A DNA stretch of 64,000 bases from Setomelanomma holmii (Eukaryota; Ascomycota; Dothideomycetes; Pleosporales; Phaeosphaeriaceae). The notes under the pieces were generated by a model. The model ran no database searches and was not told the DNA's origin. It saw only the letters and a program-made list of their open reading frames with translations. Below, piece after piece: positions 11,881-23,310 of this stretch. A program made the position numbers and the translations under genes. Position 1 is the first letter of the stretch; the number at the start of each line of letters is the position of its first letter. The stretch lies in the NCBI GenBank assembly GCA_010015745.1, contig ML978171.1, forward strand, positions 351,212 through 415,211. The letters are read 5' to 3'.

Positions 11881-13413
11881 ATGCGTTTCTCAAACGTCGC
11901 CACACTCTTTTCACTCGCTGCCTTTGCTCAAGCTGCTTCTGCTTCGCACGCGCATGAAGATGCTCACACGAGGAGTGTCAGCAGCTGGGACAACTCCAAA
12001 TACCAGTCTGTTATCTTCTATGTCAACTGGGTATGTTGTCTGCACGATCCACAATTACACACCAGTAACGAATCTAGGCTATATACGGTCACCAGCACTT
12101 TGTCACCGACCTCCCAGCCGACAAGCTCACCAAGATCAACTACGCCTTCGCGAACGTGAACAATGTCACCGGCGAAGTCTTCTTGACGGATGAGTGGGCG
12201 GATTTGCAGTTCCCGTACCCTGGCGATGTTGGGACAAATGCCACCCAGTTGCTCGGCAACTTCAATCAGCTATACAAGCTAAAGCAGAAGAACCGCAACC
12301 TGAAGGTCATTCATTCTCTCCGTTGGTGGTTGGAGCTATCGAGCCAACTTCAAGCCTGCTCTTGCTACCGAAGCAGGACAACAGTTGTTTTGCGAGAGCT
12401 CTTTGACTCTTCTCGCCGATCTTGGCCTGGACGGCTTTGACATCGATTGGGAGTATCCGGAGGACGCAACCGATGCGGCCAACTTCGTCGACACAGTCCA
12501 GCAATGCCGCAAGGTAAGAGACTCATTGCAGTAGTATGGAGGACGACACTGACTACATCCTAGATGTACGATGAGTACGCTGCCAAATATGCCCAAGGCT
12601 ATCACTTCGACCTCAGTATCTCCGCTCCTGCCGGGCCGCAACGCTACACCGTTCTACCCGTCAAGGAGATGGATCCCTACGTCGACAACTGGAATCTGAT
12701 GGCTTTCGATTATCAAGGCCCGAGCTTCTCCAACTTCACCGGTCACTTGAGCAATGTGTATGCTAGCAAGAAGAATTCACGAGCCACCAACGGTTGGAAC
12801 TCCGACATAAAGGAATTTACCCCGTTCAACACCAAACAGGCTATCGATTACTACAAGGCCAATATAGCTTCGCCCTCCAAAATCCAGCTTGGCATGCCGA
12901 TGTACGGACGTTCGTTCGCCAACGTTGTCGATCTCAGCAAAGGAGGCCGTGGTCTTGGGCAGGTGTTCAATGGCTCCGGTGACGGGACTCTCGAGCCCGG
13001 TACGCTCGACTACAAAGTCCTCCCACTAAATGGCAGCAAGATATACACAGACACGGAGACGTTGGCTAGCTGGAGCTGGGACCCCGTGAAGAAGGAACTT
13101 GTCGCTTTCGATATTCCCGATGTGGCTATTTGGAAGACCGAGTATTTGAAAAAAGGAAGGTCTCGGTGGTGCTTGGTGGTGGGATTCGTCAACTGATCGC
13201 CCGATCGATAGTGGCAAGAGCTTGGTGGCGACCGTGAGGTTTCTGAATGCTCGATAATAGTGGTGCTTTGCTGACTAGTAGGTGTAGGTCGTCAAGCAAC
13301 TTGGTGGTCCCGGCAACTTCAGACAGAGCCAGAATAACCTCTACTATCCTCAGTCGAAGTACTACAACATCCGTGGCGCCGCGGCCAACTCGACAACCAC
13401 CCTGCGGCGTTGA
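11881..13413 (+). pseudogene. GH18 chitinase with two frameshifts
   Basis: Exons can be placed at 11881-12030, 12078-12513, 12564-13233 and 13288-13413. The N-terminus has a signal peptide (MRFSNVATLFSLAAFAQAAS). GH18 landmarks are KINYAFANV, VGGWSYRANF, the catalytic DGFDIDWEYP near 12430-12459, WNLMAFDYQG, GMPMYGRSF and a GLGGAWWWDSS segment. The frame breaks twice. At 12308-12315 the 4-base unit CATT is present twice in tandem, just before VGGW. At 13149-13154 there is one A too many in an A run. Removing 4+1 bases leaves 1377 coding bases, exactly 459 codons, and the reading frame then crosses every intron in phase. Intact, it would be a secreted endochitinase of about 458 residues acting on chitin. 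As it stands translation ends before the catalytic motif, so I call it broken unless the indels are sequencing errors. Confidence 0.85.
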
Positions 13414-13856
13414 GACTTGATAGTTGTTAGGTGGCGTAGTTATCAGATGGGTGAATTGCTTTCGCTGGGTGGGATAAACATGCTTGCGGTTTATGGTTGG
13501 AGATGCCTGATCAATATTCCCTCGTAGGTAAGTCCAGCAAGAGAGTAAAACAACTCATTGCTGTGGACAAAGAACCTTCTGCCCGAAACTTGTGAATGGC
13601 TAGCCCGGTATCAATGCTGCAATGACTTTCGTTGCCTCCAGTTGTCGCGGCCGTTTAGTGTTGAAGATCATAGACATGCGCGATGTTAGCAAGCGGCAAT
13701 TCGCCTCTGCAAAAGTCATCCCGGAGCCTGAAATAGGCCGACAGTCGATTTCCAACCGAAAAGGAATATAGGTCGCATACGCTGGGTACATTGAAAGTGC
13801 GTCCGGCAATTACGTTGTAATGGGGCCCATCAGCAAAGCAGAAGTTATGGCGGATG
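13414..13856. other. intergenic between convergent genes
   Basis: About 440 bp separating the 3' ends of the chitinase (plus) and PTH11-like gene (minus). Nothing coding is recognised; both terminators should lie here. Confidence 0.5.
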
Positions 13857-15288
13857 TCAAAGACTCTGATTCGCATGCGCGGAGTTGACTTGAATGTCAA
13901 CTCTCTTCGTGATGCCCGATGTCCGCCCCGAAGGACGAATCGTGTTCTCATCCTTGTCGTCCACGCTGCTGTACGAGGAGACATCGCGAGTACTCGAGGA
14001 GGAGATGATATGCTTTCTGTCGCTGGAATGGCTGTTTTCTGACGAGGATCGACGGTCGAGGGTCGTCATCTGGAATGACTTCTTTTCTGTGGCGTCTCTA
14101 CCGTCGCTAATCTTCCGCGCTGGATTGTAAATATGAGGAGGGGACATATAGTCATCGTCGATCGTGTCGTCCAGTCTGAGGTGATCTTTCTTTGCAAAAT
14201 CTGATGGAGTGCGCCTAGTACTGCTGATGGTCCCACTACCTCCATAGCCATATCTTGGATCTCTACTCCGATCTGCGCTCGTACTACTGAACATGAATGA
14301 GAAGCAGCGCTTCACTGCCTGCCTTAGCACGATCAGACATGCACATATAATGCCAAGATTGGCTTCAATCAATGTCCAGATGCCCTCGCGCGATGAAATT
14401 CCAGGTCTGATCCTGTTGGTTGCGAACGCTGTTGGCGACCACGGTGACGCGAAGAATCGAGGTTATCGTAACACTGGAGAACTGTCAGCACAATCGAAAA
14501 TGTGCTCGGGCAGCTTGATGAAGGTAATAATAAAATCACGCACTTGTGCTCAGGTGTTGTGATATGATGAGACCGACTTACAATCCACCTAGCAGGAAGA
14601 CAGCGTGTAGCATGATCTTTTCTTGGAGCCTGAGTTGTAGCCTCCAGACTTCGCGCATTGGCAGTGCGAGCACCATCACGACGTCTGTGGCAATAATCAA
14701 CACCGCATTTGCCAAGCAGAATATCGAGCTGTCGATGCAAGTTCCGTGCACCGCCTTGATCCACGATCGCTCCAACGGCACGCATTGGAAGATAGTTGCA
14801 AAGACGGTTGCGATACCTGAAGCGAGGACGATAGCGAGCGCGAAATTTTTGGAGATAAAGACGCGCATGTACAACAGGATGGCAGACGTCTTGTTCAGGC
14901 AGACCACGATCTTGTATGAAATCTGCGCGATCCAAAAGAATGTCAGACATGTTTGTAGCTCGTTCGCGGAAAGATCGCTTTTATGCTTGCCATATCCATG
15001 TCCCACAGCGAGCTGGATGGTCACAGACAGGATAATGGAAAATGCCTCGGGCAATCAGTCTGGAGCCAGCAATGATGTGAAGTGGCGAGCTTCAGGTTCG
15101 AATGTTGTACATACCAGTGATGCTACGATCGTATAGTCATCGACCTTCATTTTCCCTGTTATGAGTCGGGTCGCAATTCTAGCCACAACAATGAGCCCAG
15201 CGGCGAGGACCATGATCAAAAATGTCAAGTAAAGCTTCCATCCTTGACTCGCTACCCCGGCCGATGGGAGACCTATGCTCACCGTCAT
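13857..15288 (-). pseudogene. PTH11-like seven-helix receptor, one frameshift
   Basis: Minus-strand exons: 15288-15115, 15045-14582 and 14473-13857. The protein has the fungal rhodopsin-like/PTH11-type integral membrane layout: helices in exons 1 and 2 (WKLYLTFLIMVLAAGLIVVA, LNKTSAILLYMRVF, IIATDVVMVLALPM), a VDDYTIVASL motif, and helix 7 with WTLIEANLGIICACL. A long Ser-rich charged cytosolic tail follows. In exon 3 the frame carrying QDQTWNFIARG must shift by one base to reach IWTLIEANLG. The shift sits at a CCC run at 14383-14385 (GGG on the coding strand). Without that base the total is 1254 bases, exactly 418 codons. The first intron seems to use a GAG acceptor, which is unusual. Proteins of this family sense surfaces or chemicals in filamentous fungi. 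Helix 7 and the tail would be lost, so function is doubtful. Confidence 0.78.
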
Positions 15289-16404
15289 ATTGCGGATGTT
15301 GTTTGACAAGATAGAACAATTCGGTGCTGATGTATCAAAGGCAGTGATCTTATACAGAGGCTTTCAATGGCTACAGATTTATCTTCATTGCGTTTGACTT
15401 AAACCCACTCCGTACTCTTGTGAATCTTGTACCCGAGTACTTGGCACCGCCTGCGTCAATGCACAGGGATAGCGCATTTCATCTCGATGTAATTGGGAAC
15501 TGCCAATCACCGCTGCCAAGTCGTACGAGTACGCAGGTCGTCCTGCACTGGTAGGCCCGAGTGGCTCGCAGAACAATTTGGAGTCAGAGCAGATCCTACA
15601 ACGTTATGTGGAATAAAGGACCCAATGAACGCTATGGGCTCGGCCGAATCCCGTTGTCCTTCCAATACGTAGAAGATTTGCGTCACGGACTTGCCTATGC
15701 GCGGATAATCAAAAAAGCAAAGATCGAAGAGTACCATCAAGGTACTTGGCTGGCAGCGCATGCAGCATGCACAAAAATCGCTCGACGAGTTGGCGCCGCT
15801 CTCTGCAAAGGGTGCATGCCAACCGACTAGAGATCTCGGTTGCAGGTGAGTGCTGTAAATTTGGACATCGTGAAGCACGAACACGGGCTCGATGCGGAAC
15901 AATTCGAGCCATTCAGGGACGATGATCTTGCGTGGTGATATCGTGAATGGGGCAGAGGTCCCGATCCCGCGGTGGCCTTGCAGACGAAGGATTCGCGCTA
16001 GTGCCGAAGTCGCAGGTACATTTGCCGTATCCTGCATGGGACGGCATCCTTCTCTCACCATCACGTCCCGCGGCAACAAGAAACGAGGATTGCCACCACG
16101 CGTCTGTGGCATGTACAATGCCAAAAGAAGTCTTGTCAATAGGACCAGGAATGGAACATGTGTGGATCGTGTTGTATTGGTTCTATGGAAGGAGCAAGCT
16201 ATGTACGAAGGCACGAGCTGGGTGCCAAGCCCAGAACGTACTAGCGCGAGAGGGAAGATGGGATGAAAACCTGGGGCAGAACACTAGAGGGCTACGGTAT
16301 ATCACCGTGCCTGACAAGTCTAGAACTGCTTCGCCGCAATCAATGCTACACGTATACTCCCTATTGCTGGTGCTCATGTAGTTTCCTTCCACCAACACCT
16401 CGAG
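15289..16404. other. intergenic, no gene accepted
   Basis: About 1.1 kb between the divergent PTH11-like and esterase genes. A 235-codon open frame lies on the minus strand at 15507-16214, but its translation has no domain, no hydrophobic core pattern and overlaps several equally long frames on the other strand. I treat it as chance. Promoters for both neighbours must lie here. Confidence 0.45.
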
Positions 16405-18123
16405 ATGCGCGTTCTCATCACTCTCGCAACTTGGGCTTGTGCCGTCAAGCTTTCATTGGCTGCACCAGAGCTGAGTTTTGAGAATGTTGAAACGCAAAAT
16501 GGCCGCATTACAGGTCATCGATCACCGAAAGTGAAGGACGTCTGGGAGTATTTGGGGGTTCTATACGCCCAGCCTCCGCTCGGCGATTTACGATTCGCAG
16601 CACCACAAACGTACAAGTCCAAGGGACCATACAGTGCGGCCAAATTTATACGCACATAAAGATCTTCACCCAAAGAATATGTGAACCTGTACTGACACGG
16701 GGAAAACAGGGATAGTATGTACGATATGCTTGTTTCTGGAAATAGCACGGCTGACCAGATCCAGTGACTGTTCCCAGCAAGCTGCCGTGCGACCTGCATT
16801 TCCTGGCTTCACCTCTCAAGCCTTTCGTATCTTGGCCTACTTCACTGGCGGCACTAGAACACAGCGGAGCGAGGACTGCCTCACCCTGAACATTTGGTCC
16901 AAATCGACTGCCAAATCTTCCAAAGCAGGAAAGCCCGTCTTTGTTCTCTTCCATGGAGGACGTTAGTATGCTCTGTACACCGGTCACTACCTATTACTAA
17001 ATGAGAACAAGGATTCGCTGGCGGCAGTACCAATACTCCCTTCGCAAACGGGCAGTATCTTGCTGGCGCCGAAGACATTGTTGTTGTGTCCGCCAACTAT
17101 CGCTTAAATACGTTCGGATTTCCTGGAGCCCCGGGTGCTGACACTAATCTTGGACTTCGAGATCAGCGTCTTGCCGTAGAATGGCTACAGAAGAACATCG
17201 CCAGCTTCGGAGAGAACCCTAAAAAGATAGTCATCGCTGGTCAATCGTCTGGCGGCGCCGCAGTGGACTGGTGGTCCTATGCATACAAGCAAAATCCCAT
17301 CGCTCACGGGCTTATGTCGACCTCAGGAAATGCGTTCAGTTTTCCAATGAACACCCCTCAGAAGCAAAAAGACAACTGGTACGCGCTTTCTGCTGCACTT
17401 GGATGCGGTTCATCCGGCGATACACTTCAGTGCATGCGAAAGCAACCTTTCGAAGCAATCTCAGCGGCCGTGGCCAAAATCGCGCCTAGTCCAGGTGGAA
17501 GCCCGGTCCAATCCACACCTCCTTTTTACCCTATGGTTGACAACCAGACCATCTTTGCAGACTATCTTTCACTCGCGTCAGCCGGAAGCTTCGCAAAATT
17601 GCCCTACTTGCACGGCCACAACAACTACGAGCAGGCCTACTATGTAATTCCAGCATACGCCCAAGGTCGGAATGTGACCGAGGCACAGTCCGCTCAGTTC
17701 CTGCTTGAGTCTTTCGTCTGCCCCACGTCCTACGAAGCCAGACAGCGTGTCGCAGCGAAGGTGCCAACTTGGGTATACCGTTACTTCGGCGACTGGAACA
17801 ACACACGCCTCTACTCAACGAGTGGCGCTTACCATGGCACCGAGTTGCATATGATACTTGGGAGCTCAGAAGACGCTAGTGGACTGCCAGCGTCGGAAGA
17901 ACAGAGACAGACATCGAAAATTGCACAACGAGCAGTTGCTGCGTTTGCTGATGATCCCAAGAACGGTCTGAGCAAACTTGGTTGGCCCAAATTCGATCCT
18001 GCTAAGAACAGTTGGGCTGAGATTGCCGTGGGGAATGAGTCGAAGATAACATTTGCTAGGCCTGAGAAGTATAACAAGCCATGCTCGAACATTACTTTGG
18101 CCGTTCTTTCGACTGTTTCCTGA
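16405..18123 (+). CDS. type-B carboxylesterase/lipase, probably impaired
   Basis: A secreted alpha/beta hydrolase with a signal peptide (MRVLITLATWACAVKLSLAA). Exons: 16405-16647, about 16765-16961 and 17012-18123. Motifs include YLGVLYAQPPLGDLRFAAP, SEDCLTLNIW, the nucleophile elbow AGQSSGG (Ser; the family norm is GESAGG), an acidic residue candidate in HNNYEQAYY, and the His motif YHGTEL. Two oddities occur. After AAKF at 16647 the expected donor reads ATACGC instead of GTACGC, and the frame runs to TAA; the next open frame resumes at DCSQQAA. Splicing of intron 1 is therefore doubtful and its phase does not fit cleanly. The oxyanion-hole motif, normally HGGG, reads HGGR across intron 2. 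The family hydrolyses esters or lipids. I think this copy is weak or dead, but a different intron 1 cannot be excluded. Confidence 0.75.
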
Positions 18124-18305
18124 GGGTAGACTGATAGTACCTGACGTCTCGAAGGAAGCATAGTAATCTATACACCAAAAATCATTATTCTCAACTCAGA
18201 TCCACATCATACCAAAGAGAGCAGAGTGGTTTATTGGTGAGCAAGGCCATGCAGGTCGCAAACTAGTGGATTCTTTTCAAGATTTCTTTGCGAAAACGAC
18301 TAGGA

Positions 18306-20168
18306 TTATGAAGCATTGGACTTGCCGATAAAGTACCCACGGATATCTTCACCCTGGTAGTCCCGCTGAACCTCAGATCCAAGTATGTCCGTATTCACTT
18401 GCTCGTCCGCTGCACTGGACTGCTCGTTCTGAGCTGTATCGTCAACAAGAGTATCATTTGCGTCGCTGTCGGCTTCTTCAGTTCTGATATACTCTAACCA
18501 AGCATCCTTTGAAATCGACGGCTTGTTGTAGACCAAATCCAGACCATTCGGTGCCAGAGTTCGATCTCTCACAGTATCCATTCGATCCCAAGGATAGCCC
18601 ATATCCTCGGTCGTACCCCAACAGCTGTTTGGTGTAAATTGTATTTTGATTGTTGCGAGAGCACTTTTGCGCGACACAGCACATTCTGCGAGCTCGCGTA
18701 CCCAATTGGCCTCGGCTTCTCCAAAGTCGCACCAGCCCTCACTATGCTGATCATAAATGGAGAAGTCCCAAGCAAATGTTTTCAGGCTTGGACCAAGCAC
18801 ATTCGAGTGCTCGGACAGGAACTGTACAGGGTCACTGTGCATCTGCCATCTCGATAGCTGTAAGAACTCGAGGTTTGGGAAGAGCTTGGCGTTGAACAGA
18901 CGGCTGCTGCCCTTACGCGAGAGATAGCCGATATCAATATGCTTTAGGGAGTGTTGGTGAGGAAGCAACCAACGTTCGAACATTGGATAGTCCATGGTAT
19001 GTGGATTGTTGTAGAAGCTTCCAAACTCAAAATGAGTGAGAATGGCGGGCCATTGGAGGAGAAGTGATGTGGCACCAGGTGTTTCCTCGTAGTCGGATAT
19101 GCGAAGTGATGTGAATGATGCAGTGCGACATTTCTAGATTCGAGTGACGTTAGTGAATAAACCGGCTTCCACATGCTGCATGCTTCATAAAACTACTCTT
19201 AGTGGTTTGCGTACCTCCGGTTCGAGTTCTAAAGGCCCAGGCTTCCGTTCTGATATACCATGAATTTGCAATGTTTTCAGTTTTGGGCAAGCAAGCCAGT
19301 TGACTATCGGGGGCAAGTAGAGACCCCAACCTTCTCTGTTGAGCGCCATTTGCTCCAGATCTTCGAACTTGGCCATCATTCGACGAAGTATGCTCCATGT
19401 GCGTGAATCGCCCATTTTGCCAGCCCTATCGGATGCACTGACGCACTCGAATCCGCCATGTATGGACAGATATCTCACTCTTGTGAGCCAGTCTGCGAAG
19501 TCTAGGGCGACTGAGTAATTGTTTCCAAGACTTTTCTGCGGAATATCCGGAATGTGCATGTGCAGCGACCTTTTAACGAGATTGTTAGCTCGTATATTTG
19601 CATAGCCAATCGTGCACTAGACCGGCGGCATGACTGGTGAACGCCAGGCCATTAAATGGACCGTAGCACTTTAATGACTACCATGAGTGAAAACTGCTAC
19701 CTACCTGCAATGCTGTCGAATATCCGCCCTCTCCCTCAGCGTGCGGTGAAGTTTGATGACTGGGACGCTGGGAGGCACCATTGCGTTTGGTGACTCAATA
19801 CGAATGTCGTGGAACAGCAATGGCTGGGCAATCCGGGTCAATCTGTGGCAGACTCGTGAAAGTCGCAAGAGGACTTTGTTGTTGCAGGTGACCGTATGTG
19901 GCCATTGCAGGTATGATTCAACGTCAGGCTCACGAGCTGCAAGCTCGACAACTCGCAGTAACAGCTCATCCGGTAATTCAAAGATGAAGGTCTTTGCCGC
20001 TACTATACTTAAAGAAGTGTCAGATCGCGCAGCCGATCTCACGTCTTTATCGCTTGACGATCTATTGCAGTTCAGCGACATTGCTGGTAAGTCGGTGAAC
20101 GTAAGATCACTGGTACTCGTAGAGCCGAGATGGGTCTGACGTAGGATCAACATGCTTGGAAGCACCAT
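18306..20168 (-). CDS. F-box domain protein
   Basis: Three minus-strand exons, 20168-19705, 19569-19215 and 19133-18306, join in phase to give 548 residues. An F-box-like motif lies near residues 61-80 (FIFELPDELLLRVVELAARE), followed by VLLRLSRVCHRLTRIAQPLLF, the usual second half. The rest contains leucine-rich segments such as YLSIHGGFE, LKTLQIHGI and FPNLEFLQLSRW, suggesting an irregular LRR-like fold. The last 60 residues are very acidic. F-box proteins link a target to SKP1-CUL1 ubiquitin ligases. Fungal members with such tails form large, fast-evolving families and the target is unknown. The gene is intact by reading frame. Confidence 0.82.
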
Positions 20169-21336
20169 GGATTGCGGAAGGAGTACTTAGATATACCGTA
20201 GTAAATGCTGCTCAATTGAGTGTTGTTGCCTGGAAAGTGCGATTGGTCCGTTCGCGACCCCACCATTGCGGCGCCTACCGCGCATAAGAACCCTGCGACT
20301 AGCGAATCATCACCCAGCAAGCCTACTATATTATCTTATGTTCTTTCAAGAATTACTAAGACGTTGTTTATCATCTAGTATTGCAGCAAAGGGGATAATT
20401 TTATTAGGGTTCGGTAGGGGCGGCGTATTTCGTTCCTGAGATCTTTCCGCTTCACGACCACTTGCAGGCAAGTCCATTTCACCCCTATCGACATCCACTT
20501 ATATTTCGCTCGCCTAGGGTCCGTTGATCGTTGACCGATCGAGTACGCTACCGTGCTGAGCTCCCGAATGCCTGCTTCAAACCAAGGTTGCATTCCCTCC
20601 AGGGCTGCATCTATCGAGACCATCTCCACTTCCTTGTCGTGACCGCTGGTGCGAACGGAGTTCCTTCACGTTCTGTCTACCATGGTACCGTCATAGAAGA
20701 GTGCTGACTCGTCCGCCAAATTCAACTCATGCTCACAGTCACATGCTCGGCGCGGTATGCGCAGCAGACACGACCGAGAAAGAGATGTGTAACATGTCCC
20801 ACGAGAGTTCTCCAGGCTCGTTGTTCTGCTACATCACCGTCGTGAGCATTTCCTGTGATGAGTTTCACCGTGTCTGTCCAGTCAAGAGCATTGGCAGCAT
20901 ATATGATCACGTGCATCAGGGACAGGCGAAGGTGTGAAAGCATGCGTGGCCTGCTCGGATTATTGCTTGATGCCACACTTGTGCCGGTGGAATGACAAAA
21001 GATCGTGGACGCGAGCATCTGTGATACAGTAAGCTCGGTGCACTGCATGACCCTCGCCACTGACCATCCAAGAGCATAGATCAAAGTGCAATCCGCTGCT
21101 ACGACTAAGAGCTAGATGCAACTCGCAACCATGTCTCAGCTCTGCACACGAACTGTTATGGCCATGACTATAGTTCCGGCGGAGTGTCAGGTCTGGAGTC
21201 AAAGATGTGTACAAATCGATCAAGATACAGGCGTTTACCATTTTTACCATTCTCTTAACTCAATAACAGCAAGTGTGAACTATCGAATTTGCTACCCGTA
21301 CCTTATCTTTACACTAGACATTGCGAAACATTCAAA
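20169..21336. other. intergenic, no gene accepted
   Basis: About 1.2 kb between the divergent F-box and orphan genes. A minus-strand frame at 20375-20629 has a protein-like stretch (RRAKYKWMSIGVKWTCLQVV) but no known motif and no clear start or neighbouring exons, so it stays uncalled. Confidence 0.4.
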
Positions 21337-22325
21337 ATGTCAGCCTCGACTCCGCACACCAAGACTTCCCTGCACATGCCGTCTAATGGCGAAGGAGGAT
21401 TGAACATATTGAGGTGGGATAGATTCGACGCAGCTACAGCCGCCAAAGACAATGGAGGATTTTTCTGGGTCCTGCGAGCATCGGATACTTTTTCCAAGTT
21501 CGAACTTGGCAAGAAAGGCTTGACGACTTGTAAAACATATACAGATATATGTGAGGAAGCGACCAAAACACAAGACGGTGAAACAAAGAAAATGTGGTAT
21601 GTGAAACGTGCTGGATTCCTCCAAAAGAACGAGAGGCAGATTTCGGTCGTCTCCGGGAACGTGCGGAAGAGAAAGACCTGCAGGTTTGGTGGGGTCCTCT
21701 CTGCAGTGAGGATGGAAGCTCAGAGGCTCAGCCATTGGGAACAACTTCTTATGGTACGTCGCGACTTGCCTTCATACAAAACAAGGCTCATGAGGTATAC
21801 TGCTAAAAAAAGCTATAGTGCTAGGTGTAATTCGAGATATCATAGCTGCGAGGAAGGGATTCGACGTGGAATACAGCAACGACAACGCGGGAATTCGGCA
21901 ATGGAAACTGGGCGACATGACGACCGGTGACTCCGCAGATAGTCTCTATTCGGAAAGCAACTTGTGGGTCGTAACGATGAATCCCGGTGGAATTCTACAG
22001 TATACATGTGTCCGAGAAGTTGCTGTATGGTGTCTTAAACCAGGGCATAAGAAGTGGCGCATAGAGAACTACCGCTTGCCTGACGTGAGTGATGGGCTCC
22101 TCAACATACCTCGAAAGGACTTCCTCGAAAAGAGCCTTGACCACCCAAATTGGTTTGGCGGGAAGTCAGTCGCACTGGGCAACAAAACAAGTCAACGGCG
22201 TAGGTACGGATCATACTACTACCCTATCTTCCGCAGCCAAGGATCACCAGGTTCGTACTGACGTGCTAGCAGTGTGGGATGCTTACCTGAAGGAACGTCC
22301 GAACGATCGCTGGAGGTTTGTGTAA
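21337..22325 (+). CDS. uncharacterised protein, four-exon model
   Basis: I do not recognise the family. The best model joins 21337-21550, 21640-21753, 21819-about 22190 and about 22238-22325. Phases fit for the first three exons: donor GTGAGG at 21551 with acceptor GGCAG, and donor GTACGT at 21754 with TGCTAA branch and CTATAG acceptor. The last intron is short (37-47 bp depending on donor) and less sure, but the final frame (KDHQVRTDVLAVWDAYLKE) is clearly protein-like. The product would be about 255 residues, soluble, with no signal peptide or membrane segment. Notable stretches are FFWVLRASDTFSKFELGKKG, RLRERAEEKDLQVWWGPL, KGFDVEYSNDNAG and WVVTMNPGGILQYTCVREVA. Balanced composition and in-phase introns argue it is real. 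No function is proposed. Confidence 0.6.
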
Positions 22326-23310
22326 TGTGTGATCCCAGAGTTGGAGGATTGTGGGCAAGCCGTACTGGAAGCTGTTATGTACTGCTCGATTCCTGGCTGC
22401 GAATCACATAACAGTGAGAAATTCTAGCGTGTTAGGCCGTACGACTTTCAAGCCGCTCTAACTTATCGTGCCGTCTACTGCTTTGCTCTAGTGTCTGTGC
22501 AAAGGATAAGCGAGGCCGCTTTTGTGGCCAGTATATTGCAAAATTCTGACCACCTCTTCCACATACGACCATAGGACGTTGAATATAGGCTTTCTTGACC
22601 CATCAGCTAAATATCACAGTGCTGGATGCGGTTCGCTTGCTGCAGAAGATAGATCCCCGGTTACATTATTGACGATGTCGTCCTTTGCTCCTGTACGACT
22701 TCATCCTCCTTTAGATTTTTGCAAACGAGAAGCAGCATTGACAAGGTACAGACTACATTGGGTACATGCCTGGGTCCCATTTTCGGTGCCGCTGAGCTGC
22801 TTTGCAAGTACACAGCTACACCTGTTGCAGGCTCTTCTTCCACTTTTTCGGAACTAGTCTGTCATTTCTTCTTTTTACCCCTTCTACCCTTCACAGTCTT
22901 GAAGGATCTCTCAAAAATTGTAGCATCATACCTTGATCAGAGACAGAAGCAATTGAGAGAGCAGTAAACTTATCACCCTTATTAGGTGCCAAGGTGGAAG
23001 AGTACAGGATAGTCCCGCTTGCTACAAGAAAAGGCTTCACTACCATAGCTACAGGTGTACTGACCTATTCAATTCAAAATTAGAACAGCATCCCCTCATT
23101 GTCTCTGCTTTATCGTCTCCGGATTCTACTTGAGGGGGTAATGGTTGGGTAATGGAACAAATTTCCATTGAAAGCCGTGCTCCGAAGTCAGTATGTCATC
23201 ACGTCGGCTTCCTATATGTAACATGAACTCTTTTCCTGAATCTCGAAGCGTCAAGATTATTTAGATGCTGGCCAAGAAGCTGGCCTAGCATTTGTGAGCC
23301 ACTTCATCTT
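22326..23310. other. intergenic, no gene seen
   Basis: About 1 kb of AT-richer sequence between the orphan gene and the WD40 remnant. I find no coding motif. It may be decayed sequence. Confidence 0.45.

Noticed and set aside
11881..13413. Explaining the chitinase frameshifts by extra introns
   Set aside because: No GT-AG pair of plausible length exists around 12308-12315 or 13149-13154 that would keep conserved GH18 residues.
15507..16214. 235-codon minus-strand open frame
   Set aside because: No domain, irregular composition, overlapped by other long frames on the plus strand, no intron or start signal supporting it.
21595..21630. GTATGT...AAAG as a 31-bp intron in the orphan gene
   Set aside because: Too short and gives a stop at the junction. 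The GTGAGG...GGCAG pair (21551-21639) keeps the phase and has a normal length.
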